From Haplomitrium mnioides (taxonomy: Eukaryota; Marchantiophyta; Haplomitriopsida; Calobryales), in assembly GCA_049999725.1 (NCBI GenBank), contig JBNGIS010017611.1, positions 1-50,795 of the forward strand: a stretch of DNA of 50,795 nt, in the 5' to 3' direction. Every line of letters begins with the position of its first letter. Within the stretch, counting starts at the first letter, position 1. Below the pieces are notes generated by a model. The model was given only the letters and a program-made list of their open reading frames with translations. It did not search any database and was not told where the DNA came from. Below are positions 11,569 to 23,280 of this stretch, one piece after another. The position numbers were made by a program, and so were the translations under genes.

Positions 11569-13398
11569 TGTAGTAGATGGAGGGCCACTAGCTATATAAA
11601 AGGTAGAAGGCAGTTGCTAACCAGCCCTCCAAAACATATTGTGGGGACTGGGGAGAGTCGTGATTTGAGAGGGGAATGCGGAGGGACCTAGACACTTTGT
11701 AGATTAGCGGGCAAATTTCCAAACTATATTATAACACCAAGGAGAGCAGAGAACTTAACTGAAAATTGGAGAGATCCATCTAAGTTTTGTGATTCTGAAT
11801 TTCAATTCAATGAATAGAGCCTTTTGAGACGCATCCAACAAGCCAAATTTCACTGCAAACTGAGGTGTCTACACCGAGATACATTCATATGTCCAAAGTG
11901 TCTCTTTGTAAATTGCATAGATGTCAACGGACGGAAAATGTCAACGGAAACTTTTGACCATAACGGAAAAAACAGCAGTTGCCGGAAAAGGAACCAGTGA
12001 CCGAAAGGTTACACCAGTCGTCTGAAAGTCCTAGCACTCACCGAAAAGTCGTAGCGGTAGCCGAAAAGTTGTAGCAGTCGTCGGGAAGTGGCAGAGGTTG
12101 CCGGAAAATTGCAGATGTTATCCGTAAACAACTGAGAAGAAATTTGCACATGTGAAGGTTGAGATAGTGTTTATTTCTTGCGTTCTTGGATGCGTTTGAA
12201 AGCTCTCTTTGAGGCGCATCCAACAAGCTATACAATGTTGCAAATGGTTACTTTTACTAGACATTATGTTCCTACGTAAAATCAGCTAATTCTAGCATTA
12301 GTTGGCTCATATCGGGACTGTTTGATGCTTGCTGCCTTCATTTCCTATCTACAAGGATAGATTTCAGTTAGGCGCTTCTAACACAAGATCAACTAAAGGA
12401 AATGAAAAACTGAACAGAAAATTATGACCAAAATTGAGAGGGAGAGGCAACGCAAATTTTCCAAGTCTCACATGCATCACACACTAAACATCAACACAAA
12501 ATGCTTATAAACAAAATCTTGATTTATCGGATCATGGCATTGTTTACATTCAGGACATCAGTTGAGTGCACAAGTTCTGGAACCAGACTTGACACATACT
12601 AAACACATAGAACTCAACAAACATGTACCGTAGGATATTACTAACATGAGGAAAACCATTCCTCCCGACTCCACTATAGGCAGCTCAATCCAGATCCTCA
12701 AGTCCACCACAGAATGACATTGAGCCATACTCCTCTTTCGGTTTGCCACTGCCTTACCACTTCAGTTCACATGGATTATAGTCTCCCCTACACGTACGCG
12801 TATGCTCAACCTCCTTTGCAGAAAATCTCTCCACCACCCATCATCACCAGAAAATCAGAAGAGAAGAAGTCCCACAATGAGAGAGAGGCTGCAATGGATA
12901 GCAAAAACTCCCTAAAAACATATTTTCCACCACCTTGTATCTCTGATTTTCAGCCAACAGTCTTCTGTCTCTACTACTTAACCATAAACCTGCCACCAGT
13001 CGTTTTCCTTTAATTTCTTTAGCTGCAAATTTAAAATTGGCGCTTCCTCCTCATGGCCCACTTGAGACTTTATAAACATCCCAAATAAATTGTTGTCGGC
13101 ACTCCTTAATCTCCAATGACAGGTTTGTCAGAGTTGCCCACTATCACTTTTACCCTCCTTGTTGTCTTCAAATAGTTACTTGGTAAAAACTGAAATTTAC
13201 TCACACACACAAATATGTCTGCTGGTTCCCTTGATTGTTCTGTGCCTTACATCATTTGCCTTGAACCTACTTTAACTCAAGATTTAAAACAAATAAAATT
13301 TAGTATCATATTGTTTTCCCTAGCTAAATACTTAAAATACTACTATCTATATGTCATTTTAGTAGCTAAAAGAGCTATCGGTAGAAGCTCCCTTAACA
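11569..13398 (-). repeat. B right LTR (5' LTR)
   Basis: Direct copy of 2348-4177, 1830 bp, TGTAGTAG..TTAACA on plus. This would carry the promoter for the element in the minus direction. Contains the same roughly 20-bp minisatellite at about 11970-12116. Followed by the target duplication ACAAC. Confidence 0.95.
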
Positions 13399-13403
13399 AC
13401 AAC
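13399..13403. repeat. Target site duplication of element B, right copy (ACAAC)
   Basis: Exact match to 2343-2347. The A coding sequence resumes with TGATCAAGG immediately after. Confidence 0.95.
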
Positions 13404-14060
13404 TGATCAAGGACAGCCCCATCTATCGGCGTCGATTAAGGGAATTGATGATGGGACCCAGGAGAAGGAGGCGATTGCCACCAGTGGGAAACACGGTTGA
13501 TGCAATGATGTTGAGCGGAGATCAAGGAGCCTCAAAAATCGACATCCAAATTGCAAGATGCACCTTAACCAGAGTTCTGGTGGACAGAGGTGCAAGAGTA
13601 AATATTGGTGGAACAAACAATACAACAATTGGGTTATCGGACCTTTGAGGCAACAGCCCGGATTATGAGATTGGTAGATGGATCCAAAGTGAAACCATTG
13701 GGGGCATTAACCAATATTCTAACACGCATAAGAGGGGTTTACTTTTCTTTAAACTACCTAGTAATGAGACCTTCCAACACGTTACCATACCCCGTCCTTA
13801 TCGGCAGACAAAACATCAAGGAGAAGCTACAGCAGAAGGGGGAGGGGCCTATGACACCGATTGGAGTATTGAGGATGATTTCGATGATGAAGGCACCATA
13901 TGGGTAAAATATCTAGAACAGATGACCAAAGAAGATCTGTTGAGCAGTCTGCAGAACATTAAGGGGGAAAAAGAGGTACCTATATACCAACTAGGACCTA
14001 TCTGGAACACTAATGCGGCCACACTTGCTCTTGGGAATACCATTGATAACAAAGCATAGA
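13404..14060 (+). pseudogene. pol: A protease region, continuing after B
   Basis: Resumes with IKDSPIYRRRL and an unusual Arg run (GPRRRRRLPPVG) shared with C but absent from D. The aspartic protease loop reads VDRGARVNI, where D's protease has VDGGARVNIM, so a Gly next to the catalytic Asp is Arg. A frameshift follows within the active-site region; the next frame gives EQTIQQLGY, MRLVDGSKVKPLG and VLIGRQNIKEK, typical of the end of this protease. An acidic linker follows (WSIEDDFDDEG in the third frame). Confidence 0.8.
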
Positions 14061-15200
14061 ATGAAGAATCAGAGACAGAAGCACCAAGTCAGGTGCCAGA
14101 ATCAACGGCACTCAAAACGGATCAATACCATGCAGTAACCATTTCATCGGGAAAAACTTTCCAAATCAGGTTTGGCCTTGGTCACAAGGAAGAGAGAGCT
14201 TTGACTCGAGTACTAAGAAGCTACCAGGATGTGTTTGCATGGCATCACTCAGACCTGCAAGGAGTACCGATGGAATTTGGAGAACATCGAATTGATCTAG
14301 TGGCCGCAACTACACTAGTAAGGTAGAAGCGGTACCGGTTGAACCCCAAGCTATCACTGATGGTCAAGCAAGAGGTGGATCGGTTACTCGAAGCTGATTT
14401 CATCTACCTTGTTCTTAATAGCGAATGGGTATCCCCTGTGTTGGTAGTACTGAAAAAACTTAGACTAGATGGAAAACCCAAGATCCGATTCTATCAAGAT
14501 TACAAGAAGTTGAATCAGGCCACAAAAAAGGATCACTACCCCCTACCATTTATAGATGGGGTGTTGGACCTGGTTGCGGGATAGGAATTGTACAGTTTCA
14601 TAGACGGATATTCAGGATACAATCAAGTCTGGATTCACCAGGAGGACTAGCTCAAAACATCCTTTACAATCGAGTGGGGAGTGTTTGCCTTTTGGCGGAT
14701 GCCATTTGGACTCTGCAACGCCCATGGAACTTTCCAACGGGTGCTGATGAACCTACTCCATGACTAATTGCACAAATTCCTTGAAATTTTCATTGATGAC
14801 TTTGTAATATATGGTAAAACAGGGGAGCATACAGAAAACTTATGCCTAACCTTTCAGCGATGTCGAGACACATGGCTCAAGCTTCACTGAGGCAAGTGTT
14901 TTTCTGCAGTAATAGAAGGAATACTATTGGGACACCGAGTGTCTGCCAAGGGAATCAAAGTGGACCAAGAGAAGGTTAAATCCTGGTCAGAAGTTGCATT
15001 TCCCAGAAGCCTTAAGGAGGTGCAAGGGTTTTTGGGATGCGTAGGGTACTACCGACAATTCATTCCTCAATTCGCCTTTATAGCTCAACCCCTCACTGAG
15101 ATGGTAAGAAAAGGCAGTGATTTCGAGCCCACCAGAGCATGACTAGCAGGTTTTCATGAGCTCAAGCGATTGCTCGGACGTGCACTAGTACTTCTGCTGC
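14061..15200 (+). pseudogene. pol: A reverse transcriptase
   Basis: Frames from about 14093 give GVPMEFGEHRIDL, RYRLNPKLS, SEWVSPVLVV, KPKIRFYQDYKKLNQ, DGYSGYNQV, RMPFGLCNA and IFIDDFVIYGK, with both catalytic Asp residues present. The thumb peptides KVDQEKVKSW, VQGFLGCVGYYRQF follow. Numerous TAG and TGA codons interrupt it, for example after TTLVR and after DLVAG. The protein is non-functional but clearly the same family as D. Confidence 0.88.
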
Positions 15201-15640
15201 CAACCTAGGAGAAGGAATTCCATGTAATGGTGGACATTTCATGTTTCTGTGTGGGATCCGTGTTAAGCCAGATGGATGATCAAGGACGAGATCACCCCGT
15301 TTATTATGCAAGTCGACTGTTGACCACCGCAGAATGGAATTACTCAACAACAGATAGGGAGGTACTTGGCATTATATACTCCTTGAAGAAATTCAGACAC
15401 TATTTGTTGCATTATTAGGTAATCTTCCATACGGATCATGATGCAATTTGGTATATGGTCTATAAGCCCGATGTAGCTGGAAGAGCGGCTAGATGAATGT
15501 TGCTACTACAAGAATTTTACTTTGAGGTCAAGATATGACCAGGCAAACAACATTACAATGCTGATTTTTTCTCACGGCTAATGCATGTGGAAGGAGGCCG
15601 AGCAGTGGACGACAACTTCCCCAATGAAGAATTATTCCAT
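15201..15640 (+). pseudogene. pol: A RNase H domain
   Basis: Reads MVDISCFCVGSVLSQMDDQGRDHPVYYAS, NYSTTDREVLGIIYSLKKF (Glu motif), HTDHDAIWYM (TDH kept) and NADFFSRL. Stops occur after LLHY and in the PDVAGRAAR region. This copy keeps the NYSTTDREVL segment that is deleted in D. Confidence 0.85.
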
Positions 15641-16955
15641 ATAAGGGAAGGGCAGACCACTGATTATAGAGATATCATACAGTTTCTCCTCATTGGTCGA
15701 ATTTCCAGAGAATGGACCCAAGAGGGAGTAGTTGTGTTTTGAAGAAGGGTGTGGTAATCCTGATGATCCAAGTAGTGATCCATAAGTCCTGTCCAGACAA
15801 ACAAGTACACCGATGCTTTGAAGTGGACCAAGCCACCACCATTATGAGGGCCATGCACAAAGATAAGGAAGGTAGACACTTTGCCACTGAAACTACTATA
15901 CGAAAGATCTTGGTGGCTAAATACTGGTGACCTACTCTCCACAGAGACACCCATTTCTTTGTGAAGCAGTGCGATCCGTACAAGCAATCGAGAAAGCCAG
16001 CCTCGTCTTCCCATCACCCATTAATTCCGATATTGGCTCTAGCACCTTTCGAGAAATGGGGGATTGACTTTATCGACTCGATTTCACCAACCACCAGAAG
16101 AGGGAACCGATATATTTTACTTGCTACCGACTATGCCACTAAGTGGGTGGAGGTAAGGGCTACACGCAGAGATGATGCTTCTACCGTGGCGCGATTCTTA
16201 TACGAGCAAATTTTCACCAGGTTTGGCGCGCCTCTGGAACTGGTAAGTGATCAAGGCACCCATTTTTTGAATCAAGTTGTCAAAGAGCAAGCAGAGCACT
16301 ATATAGTCAAGCATTGCAAGACAATGACTTATCATCTGAAGGCTAACGGGCTAACCAAAAGGAAATAGTATCATCAGGAAAATGTTAAGTTGATCGGTTG
16401 CGGCAAGCAAGACAGACACAGATTTGAAGTTACTCACTACGGTATTTGCATACAATCAAGCCTATAAGATGACCACTAACCAAAGTCCATATTATCTGGT
16501 GTTCGGACAACACTCCTTGTTGCCAGTAGAGTTCAAAATACCCACCAAATGAGTGTTGATCAAGGCGACAGGGGGAAGCCAAAAGCCGAGAAGAAGGGCT
16601 AAAAACAATAGAGCACCTTGAAGAAACACGATTGGTGGTGGAACAAAGACTCAGGCACCAACAACAATTAAGTAAGGCACAACATGATAAGAATCTTCGA
16701 CCAAAACTTTTGAAAGGAGATCTAGTGCTACTCTACGGCAACAGGTTCATTCACTTTCTCGAGAAATTACACATGCATTGGATGGGACCTAACATTCTCC
16801 AAATGAGGCACAACAATGTGACAATACAGCTGACCACACTATAAGGCAACCAAATCAGTAGTTGGGTCCATAGTGATCGGCTTGAAAAATATTTCTATTG
16901 TGAAGAGGAGCAAAACCACTTCAAGAAGGCCGAGGGGAGGGAACCACCGATCTAA
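15641..16955 (+). pseudogene. pol: A integrase, broken, catalytic Glu replaced by Lys
   Basis: The zinc region (AMHKDKEGRH, VKQCDPY) has Tyr for the last Cys. The core reads KWGIDFIDSI (first Asp), VSDQGTHFLN (second Asp) and LKANGLTKRK with Lys at the catalytic Glu (AAA, 16357-16359). A stop follows at once, then a shifted frame gives LLTTVFAYNQAYKMTT and YYLVFGQHSLLPVEF. The C-terminal GPY/F-like part GDLVLLYGNRF...HWMGPNIL is at about 16720-16800. The end is the stop at 16953-16955. Confidence 0.87.
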
Positions 16956-17561
16956 AAATTAATAATAAGTAAACTTAAAATATATATAGTATATAAATAT
17001 TGTCTCTCGTTTTTTGGTAATACAGTTAATACAAGCACAACAAGCACCAAGGAAGTGAGTTGCCACAATCTCAACTATCAGACAACAACGACACTGGTGA
17101 TCCTAGTGAGTTACAAGGAAGTTTTCAACCATAAAGATCAAGAAAAAACTTTGTTGAAGGTAAGGTGTTCGCGAGGACGCTTCACACTTCGAAGAGGAGT
17201 TATGTTAGCCGGTCTAAAACAAGGAAACCACAAATTCTTACAACTTCGGGCAAAGAGACCTTCTTTTTTCGAGTTAAAGATGCATCTATTAGTTTTGGAA
17301 GCAAAACAAGGTCAACTAAGGGCTATAAGTGGTGACAACCGATCATACAACAAATTATGACCAGATTCTTGGTACGATGAGCAAGCTAATAGTTACCAAT
17401 AGTATGGCGCGATTACACCAATAGAGGACTTGCCAAGCAAGTTGAGGGCAAGGAGATCACGAGAGGAGATCATTCTGGGCTGAGAGGCAAAAATTGGAAG
17501 AACTAGTTGGAATCAACAAACTCAACAATGGAAGAGAAGCTTAAGGCATGGTGGGGGGTTA
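16956..17561 (+). other. A 3' untranslated region and polypurine tract
   Basis: About 600 bases without a recognisable domain; the open frame 17055-17360 resembles nothing I know. GGCATGGTGGGGGG at about 17546-17559 is the probable polypurine tract, followed by TTACGTCC where D has TTATGTCAGC, so the LTR's first TG appears mutated to CG. Confidence 0.6.
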
Positions 17562-19278
17562 CGTCCTTTATTCTTAATCAGAGTAGTAGCAAGATTCGAT
17601 GTCGAGAAGAAAGGCAGACGCTCCTCACCCAATCAGAATCAGAAAGAATGAGGAAGAAAGAAGAATGAACAAAGAATGCGACGATCACTGGGAGGCAACG
17701 ATAGCACAGAGAAATAGAGGACACTCTGTTCCATTGGGTGCTAACGGGTCTAATCGGAGTCCTTCAGGTTTATTCTTTTAGGTTCATCCTTTTATCGAGG
17801 TTCTATCGTTTCCATTGGGTTCTGACAAGTTGCGGAGTTGACGGGATGGAGTTGTACTTTTTCGATGGGCATGGCAGTCCAACTTCCACTTGGAAGACGG
17901 CGGCGGGCGGCGCACCATCGAGCTTAGCCAATTATCAGGTTTGACCATCAGAATGACAGCCACTCATCGGGGTCAACCATCGACAATTGGGACTAATTGG
18001 GGTTATCAGGTTAAGCCGATATTCCTCTTTAGATCAGACCTAGGTTCTGTTCAGAGACACGCCCAACTAATCTACATTGGAGTATTTTATCAGATCTGGT
18101 CGGATTCTTCTTCACCGGAGTCTACCACCGGCGATCAGACCTATCAAAGACTATCGGTTCCAATCAGGCTTATTGAGGTACTCAGATACTTTATATCGGG
18201 TCGTTCTGTTCTCTTTTCTATCAGATAACCTATCTATCTTCTTCTGGGTGACTCATCGGGTTAGACATCGGCCTATCTATGCGGATCATCTCATTAGACT
18301 GATTCTAGCTTCATCAACGCAAATCATCAGATGTTCAATCATTGATACTCTATGGGAAGAAGTCAACTATCGGGATTTACTAGAGGAGTCTGTTGTTACT
18401 CATTGGGATTCATCGGACCAGCTCGACCATTCTTTTCGGTCCGACTAATCTATTCTTCTAGAAACAGTCCTGTCAACTGACCCTCGGGAGTTTTCCTCAC
18501 CGCTCACCAGGAGCCAAGAACAGATGTCGCTACCTCAAGGATTGACGCTGTAGAAAGAAGAGCACAACACAATGATCAAGCTATTAGTGCCAACGACAAT
18601 CACAAAGGAGACGTGCGCACGAATTCACCGGACCTCCCACCACCTAAACAAGATTCGAATTGCTCGGTGCCACATTCACTAGACACCAAGTAAATTACAA
18701 AGGAGAAACAAGAATCAAAGGAGCAACAAAAGAAACGTTGCAGAGGGTCCAACTGCTCGCTAACACGAAGCAATTGGTACCTATGGAGAAGAATATATAA
18801 ACATGCGAAATCGGTGGAGGTATCAGAGGGTAGTAAGATAGTCGAGAAGCAGGGTGTGATATTCAACCTTGAAGAGATGGGAAATTGTGAAGACACCATC
18901 CGAAGTGGTTGCTGAGTTTCAGTTAATAGCAATAGAATTGTGAAGTTCCTAGATTAGAGAGTAGTCATAGTAGTTACATTTTGAAGCAAGTTTTGTCCAA
19001 ATCTCCGAGGCCTTGGAGGGACTAGAGAAGAAATTCTGGAATAAAGCAAAGAACAGATTGACATTCAATACTCATGATCTGAAGGTAAAATAGGGAAAGG
19101 ATCATTTGAAGGTTGGGTTGCGTGGACATGTGCAATTAAGAGAAATCGAATACGATAAACCACATAGCGGTAAATATGGTCCTGTGGCCATCTCATAAAA
19201 GAACCCTTTGATACAATGTCACCTCTTCTCTCTGAAATCACCTCTTGGGGTGCTCAGAATGGAGAGGAAGGGTTGACA
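17562..19278 (+). repeat. A 3' LTR
   Basis: About 1717 bp. The start is inferred from the polypurine tract and comparison with D; the end TTGACA is fixed by alignment with C's inner LTR end (GGATGACA in C) and by the restart of C codons at 19279. It contains many GATC/ATCGG-type short motifs (17940-18420) and the shared block GGCAGTCCAACTTCCA around 17872. The region around 18545-18560 (CTGTAGAAAG) aligns with a TATA-like CTATAAAAAG in C, so A's box seems to be lost. Confidence 0.8.
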
Positions 19279-19520
19279 TCGCTTAACATCAATGCATTGG
19301 TCGGGTTACCTACTAGTGGTAATCGCCTCCTTCGGCTTGGTCCCATCAGCAATCCCCCTAATTGACGTTGATAGATGGGGCTGTCCTTGATCAACTGTCC
19401 CACGGTGGCGGTGATAGAACAATCCCGCACATTCTGCTTAATGCTATATGGCACAGGTTTAGTGGCCTTAGATCTATCTTGTATCTCCGGTGTTGCCTCC
19501 TTTTTCAACAAGTTTCTTAG
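19279..19520 (-). pseudogene. C gag-protease junction, cut by element A
   Basis: The minus-strand protein contains VRDCSITATVGQLIKDSPIYQRQL and an Arg run (SRRRRLPLVG), then NALMLSDV, where homology to A's uninterrupted NAMMLSGDQ-type sequence ends at the A LTR border. The protease active site would have followed. This is the uninterrupted version of the site that B hit in A. Confidence 0.85.
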
Positions 19521-21250
19521 TGTTTCGATGGCTGCCTTCTGAGCCTCTGCCTCCTCGAGTGCTTCTTAATTGTTTTTGAGCGTTCTCCTACTGCCTTGGG
19601 TAGAACTACTTTGGATGGTCCCTCTCATAATCTGAATCTTCATCAATGGGAATCCAATCCATTGGCACAGCTTGCTTCTTTAATTGGTTGGCCTTTTCTT
19701 TCTTCTGGCAGCCATTTTGTTCCTAAATTCTTCTCATTGTGACCCTGTAGCAATCCTCAACTGATGGCGTTTCCCATCCATGGAATTCAGTGGTATGTTC
19801 CCATTCCGTGAGAACACACTGTACATTGGCAACAACTCCTTTTGTCGGTGCATTTCTAGAGTGCAAGGTTGGACCTGCTAACTCTGGACAACGTGTCACA
19901 TGACATACAGTGGCGATATGTCCTTTCTTTTTATAGGAGGTGCAGAGTTTTGCGGTTATCCCCCAACCTTTCTTCTTGGGCTCTAGACATCCAGTAGAAA
20001 TGTGCCGTGGTTGCCCACAATTCCAACACACTAGAATGTGTGTGCGGTCAATTCTTTCTCCCATCGCATTGTTCGGACGCTGTTGACCCCATCCACATTG
20101 CTGGTTCTAGCCAAACATCACTAGTTGGCCCAACAAATTTCTCGAGGCACTAGTTACTTGATATACGTACTCAGAATGTTCTTTTAGGATGTATTCCACT
20201 TCCTTCCGCACATATTCAGTTGGTTCATCCCTCACATATTGTATTGCTGGTTTTTCTAGAAGGCATTCATGGATGGCGTGTCCATGTTTTCCACAGTGGA
20301 CGCACCACACATGAGTTTGAATGGGACTTACTTTTTTCCCTTTTTCCTTCAGTCCTGCAAACTGGATTAATAATGCTTCCAGTTTGCGGTTGATGTCATC
20401 AATGGGATTATGACCCATTCTTCTTCTGGAGTTATCCTCCATCAATGTCTTGTCCGCATGCCATCGTGTTTCTTCCTTTTTTGGGCTTCTAACCCGACCA
20501 ATTTTTCCTTTCTTTTTCTCCTTAACCTCCCTTTTGTAATGAGTCTTGCTTCTTTTTTTTCCTTCTAAAGCCGCCATTTTCCGCATTGTCATTGTTTTTG
20601 GTGTCTGATTCTGACTCTGTCACGATGTCAGTGCTTGAATTGTGGTCCTTGTCACTAGAAGAGGTTTCTGACCCATATTGTACCTTGATCTTCTTTCTTG
20701 AACTTAACACTGTGGCTTTGATATAGGATCGTGCTCTCTCCACTACTTCTTCAAAGGTTTTGGGGCTGTCTTGTCTTACCCAAGCTCCCTCTCTTTGGGG
20801 TAGACCTGATATGAACCAAGAACAGAGCATCCCATCCTCTGATACTGGTGTGACTCTCCTGGCCAGTCTTTGGAATCGTTGCAAGAATTTTCGTAGAGAC
20901 TCCTTTTTCTTCATCTCAATCTGCCCTATTCGGATGAGGGCATCATTATCTCCTCATATCTTTCTGAATTCTACTAGAAACAAAGATTTGAATAGCTGCC
21001 AATAGTTCTTGTTAGCCTCTGGTAGGCCCTAGTACCAAGGTCCAGCCTCCCCTTTCAGAACACCCAGCAAGATAGTAGTTATAATTGCCCATTTCCCATT
21101 TGCATGTGATGTTCTTTCAAATTCCACAATCCTGTCATTAGGGTCTTCTCGCGCTGTTCCTCGAAAGGCTAAATAAGGGAATATGGCCCACTAGGACATA
21201 TGTCCATTCATAGCTTTTGGTCTTTCCAAGCCTGGTAGTTCAATCCACAA
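19521..21250 (-). pseudogene. gag: C gag, three zinc knuckles
   Basis: Capsid-type gag segments read RIVEFERTSHANGKW and GVLKGEAGPWY (about 21000-21150) then MKKKESLRKFLQRFQ, FISGLPQREG and SYIKATVL (20700-20914). A Ser/Asp-rich then Lys-rich stretch follows. Knuckle 1, CVHC...H...C (20263-20304), and knuckle 2, CWNC...H...C (19987-20028), are intact; knuckle 3, CTSY...H...C (19903-19944), has Tyr for its second Cys. The frame changes at least twice. This copy keeps the knuckles best of the A/C pair. Relation to D's gag is clear from KKKES(L/I)RKFLQRF. Confidence 0.88.
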
Positions 21251-21339
21251 GTCAGCAATCTCCACCTTGTAATGATCAACTTACTTTGTGCAAGCCGTAT
21301 GTCTGGTCCCGGGTTGGTCTCAAGTTTCATCAAACTGTT

Positions 21340-21357
21340 GCCCTCCTTCTAGCACCA
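21340..21357 (-). promoter_or_regulatory. C primer binding site
   Basis: The minus strand reads TGGTGCTAGAAGGAGGGC, eight bases after the LTR inner end. Element D has TGGCACTAGAAGGAGGGCC at the same place. I cannot assign the tRNA from memory with confidence. Confidence 0.7.
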
Positions 21358-21365
21358 AAAATTTA

Positions 21366-21458
21366 TGTCATCCTTTCCTCTCCATTCTTAACACTCCAAG
21401 ATGCAATTTCGAAGAGAAAAGACAACACGTTATCACAAAGCTCTTTTGTGAGATGGCT
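21366..21458 (-). repeat. C 5' LTR, innermost 93 bp
   Basis: Starts TGTCATCC on plus (LTR end GGATGACA on minus). It matches the last 90 bases of A's LTR (19186-19278) in reverse complement. D follows directly. Confidence 0.85.
21454..21458. repeat. Target site duplication of D, left copy (TGGCT, decayed)
   Basis: On the minus strand AGCCA; the partner at 33630-33634 reads GGTCA. A's LTR has GGCCA at the homologous site, so each copy has one transition from the probable original. Confidence 0.8.
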
Positions 21459-22864
21459 TGTCACTCCCCTCCTTCAGGCATTAACCTTTCACAGGTGCCA
21501 CTTGAAAGGCAGGGGAGGACAAAAACAGGGGAAAAAGGTTCTTTTGTGAGATGGCCCCTATCCAGTTATCACTTTGAGGCTTTAAAGAATCTCTCCTTAC
21601 CTTACTAGCCCTTTCCTCCCTCAACATTCACAACATCAGCCAATCTGCTCATTCACTCGCAATGCCAGAATCTACATACACACAAACCCAAGTATCTTTG
21701 TGGTAATCTTCAATGTAATTCAGAGGTCCCAAATCTGGACCCAACCACCTTGTATATACTTCAAAAGTAGAATGTAATGGCCCCTGTGTCCTGGAACAAT
21801 GACATCGGACTTGACTCCCCCTTGCAAGGTTGTGATATGGCCTAAACAATTAGAATTCTTGCCTACTTCTAGTCTTGAATGTTTTTTACAAAATAAAACA
21901 GAGTTCAAGAGCAGAATGCAATGACTTCAGAGTGACAATACTATGTCAAGGGACTTGAATGCCACTTCACATGGTTGTCCCTGGGTCTAAACAATTGGTA
22001 TATGTATGATCCTAGTGTTAATTGCTTCTTATACAATAGAACATAATTCAAATCTATCTAACACACTTATACCCAATTACAAACATACACACTCATTGCA
22101 CTTCACCAAATTCAGAGGCCTTGTAGAACCACTGGGACTAATCCCCCTAGTAGACTCCTTTCCTCCTCAACTTACCACATCAACCTTCCTTTCCTCCCAT
22201 GCACACACATTTCTTCCAAATAGTTTTTCAACTTCCCTCGCGAGAAGTCTTGGATTCACTTCCTTAGGCTCCAAAGAGGATTTCTCTCACTTCCACTTAT
22301 GGAAGACAGTCCTCCCAACTACTGGTAGCTCACTCCACCTCCGAGCCTCGAACAGATCTTCTTCGCAGTGCGTGGGCACTAACACAGCTACCCTCTTCTC
22401 AGCTCCACCTGAAATTTAACACCAAAGCACACTCCCAAGACTTTGGGTTGATGCTCCTACACAGAGGATGCAGAGACGACCCCAAGATCCCACTTGGCAG
22501 CCTCTCCCGAATTCTCAACAAAACGGATCCCCTTCAAATCTTCCGTATCAATTCACCTTCGCCTTAGGTCCACCCGCAGGGATGAATTCACCTAGATTGC
22601 CTGAGCCTCTAGAGCTCTTCACCCATTGATTCTTGGCCCCCTCAAGTCCACCTCCACCTCAGCTTGCCCTCTGTGCGTGTACACTTACCTCACGTAAATT
22701 CTCACAAGAATCCCCTTCTACCTTACCTCGTTGCGTCTTCCTTGTCCCGAGATCGCTTGTGCATCTCTAGCTTGCTTGCACACCAACCCGATCGAATTCA
22801 AAGCTTGTCAATGTATACCTCCCAAGTCTATGCCCCTACAAATGCTTCCAAGTACAACGGTCAT

Positions 22865-23060
22865 ATGGGGTCGAGTCCGAGGAATCTCGCGGACTAAGAT
22901 TCCCAAGACTCCTACGGAACCAAGTCCGGAGAACCCCACGGAACAAAGTTCCAAAGAATCTCGCAGAAAAGGAGTCCGAAGGAATCTCGCAGAAAAAGAG
23001 TCTGAAGGAATCTCGCGGATTCGAGTCTGAAGATTCTCGTGGATCCAAGTTTGCAGAACC
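22865..23060. repeat. Short tandem repeats in D LTR
   Basis: Seven or so degenerate units built on GGAATCTCGC-(AGAAAAG)GAGTCCGAA, about 25-30 bp each. The right LTR has the same array at about 31885-32085. Confidence 0.7.
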
Positions 23061-23280
23061 CATCGGAACCCAGAGCCCATTGTTGACTTTTCCTCCATTG
23101 CCGCCGTCCAACGTCACATTCAACTTGGAAGTTGGACCGACACATTGACCTCGTTCCGTAGTTGACCATGGATCTCAATCCAAATAATCCAACGGATAGG
23201 GAAGTCTAAAGGATCCCTCAGACTCCTCCTAAGTACCATGTGCCCAAGGCTGACTTTCTTTCGTGGCCGCCGTCCGACGC

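Larger units (their letters stand above)
2348..13398 (-). mobile_element. Element B: complete LTR retrotransposon, Ty3/gypsy (Tat/Athila-like)
   Basis: B is 11,051 bp long with two direct LTRs of exactly 1830 bp, TG..CA ends and a perfect 5-bp target duplication. Reading on the minus strand, the order is 5' LTR, primer site (11545-11562), leader, gag, protease, reverse transcriptase, RNase H, integrase, a 3' untranslated part, polypurine tract (4178-4190) and 3' LTR. Protease-RT-RNaseH-integrase order defines Ty3/gypsy. No chromodomain is visible. The integrase style, long LTRs and the primer site suggest a non-chromoviral Tat/Athila-like element; this lineage call is an inference. Pol is broken only by nonsense codons; LTR copies differ visibly but have no net length change, so the insertion is not recent but is younger than A. 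Confidence 0.93.
1040..19278 (+). mobile_element. Element A: Ty3/gypsy retrotransposon, 5'-truncated, split by B
   Basis: A consists of gag remains at 1040-2347, then the inserted element B, then protease to integrase at 13404-16955, a 3' untranslated part and a 3' LTR ending TTGACA at 19278. Its gag is a close relative of that of element C on the other strand, and its LTR aligns in reverse complement with the C LTR pieces at 21366-21458, 33635-34000 and 43340-44107. The 5' LTR, primer site and start of gag are missing. The 3' LTR end directly abuts C's protease codons, which suggests that A inserted into C in the opposite orientation. Frameshifts and stops run throughout. Confidence 0.8.
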
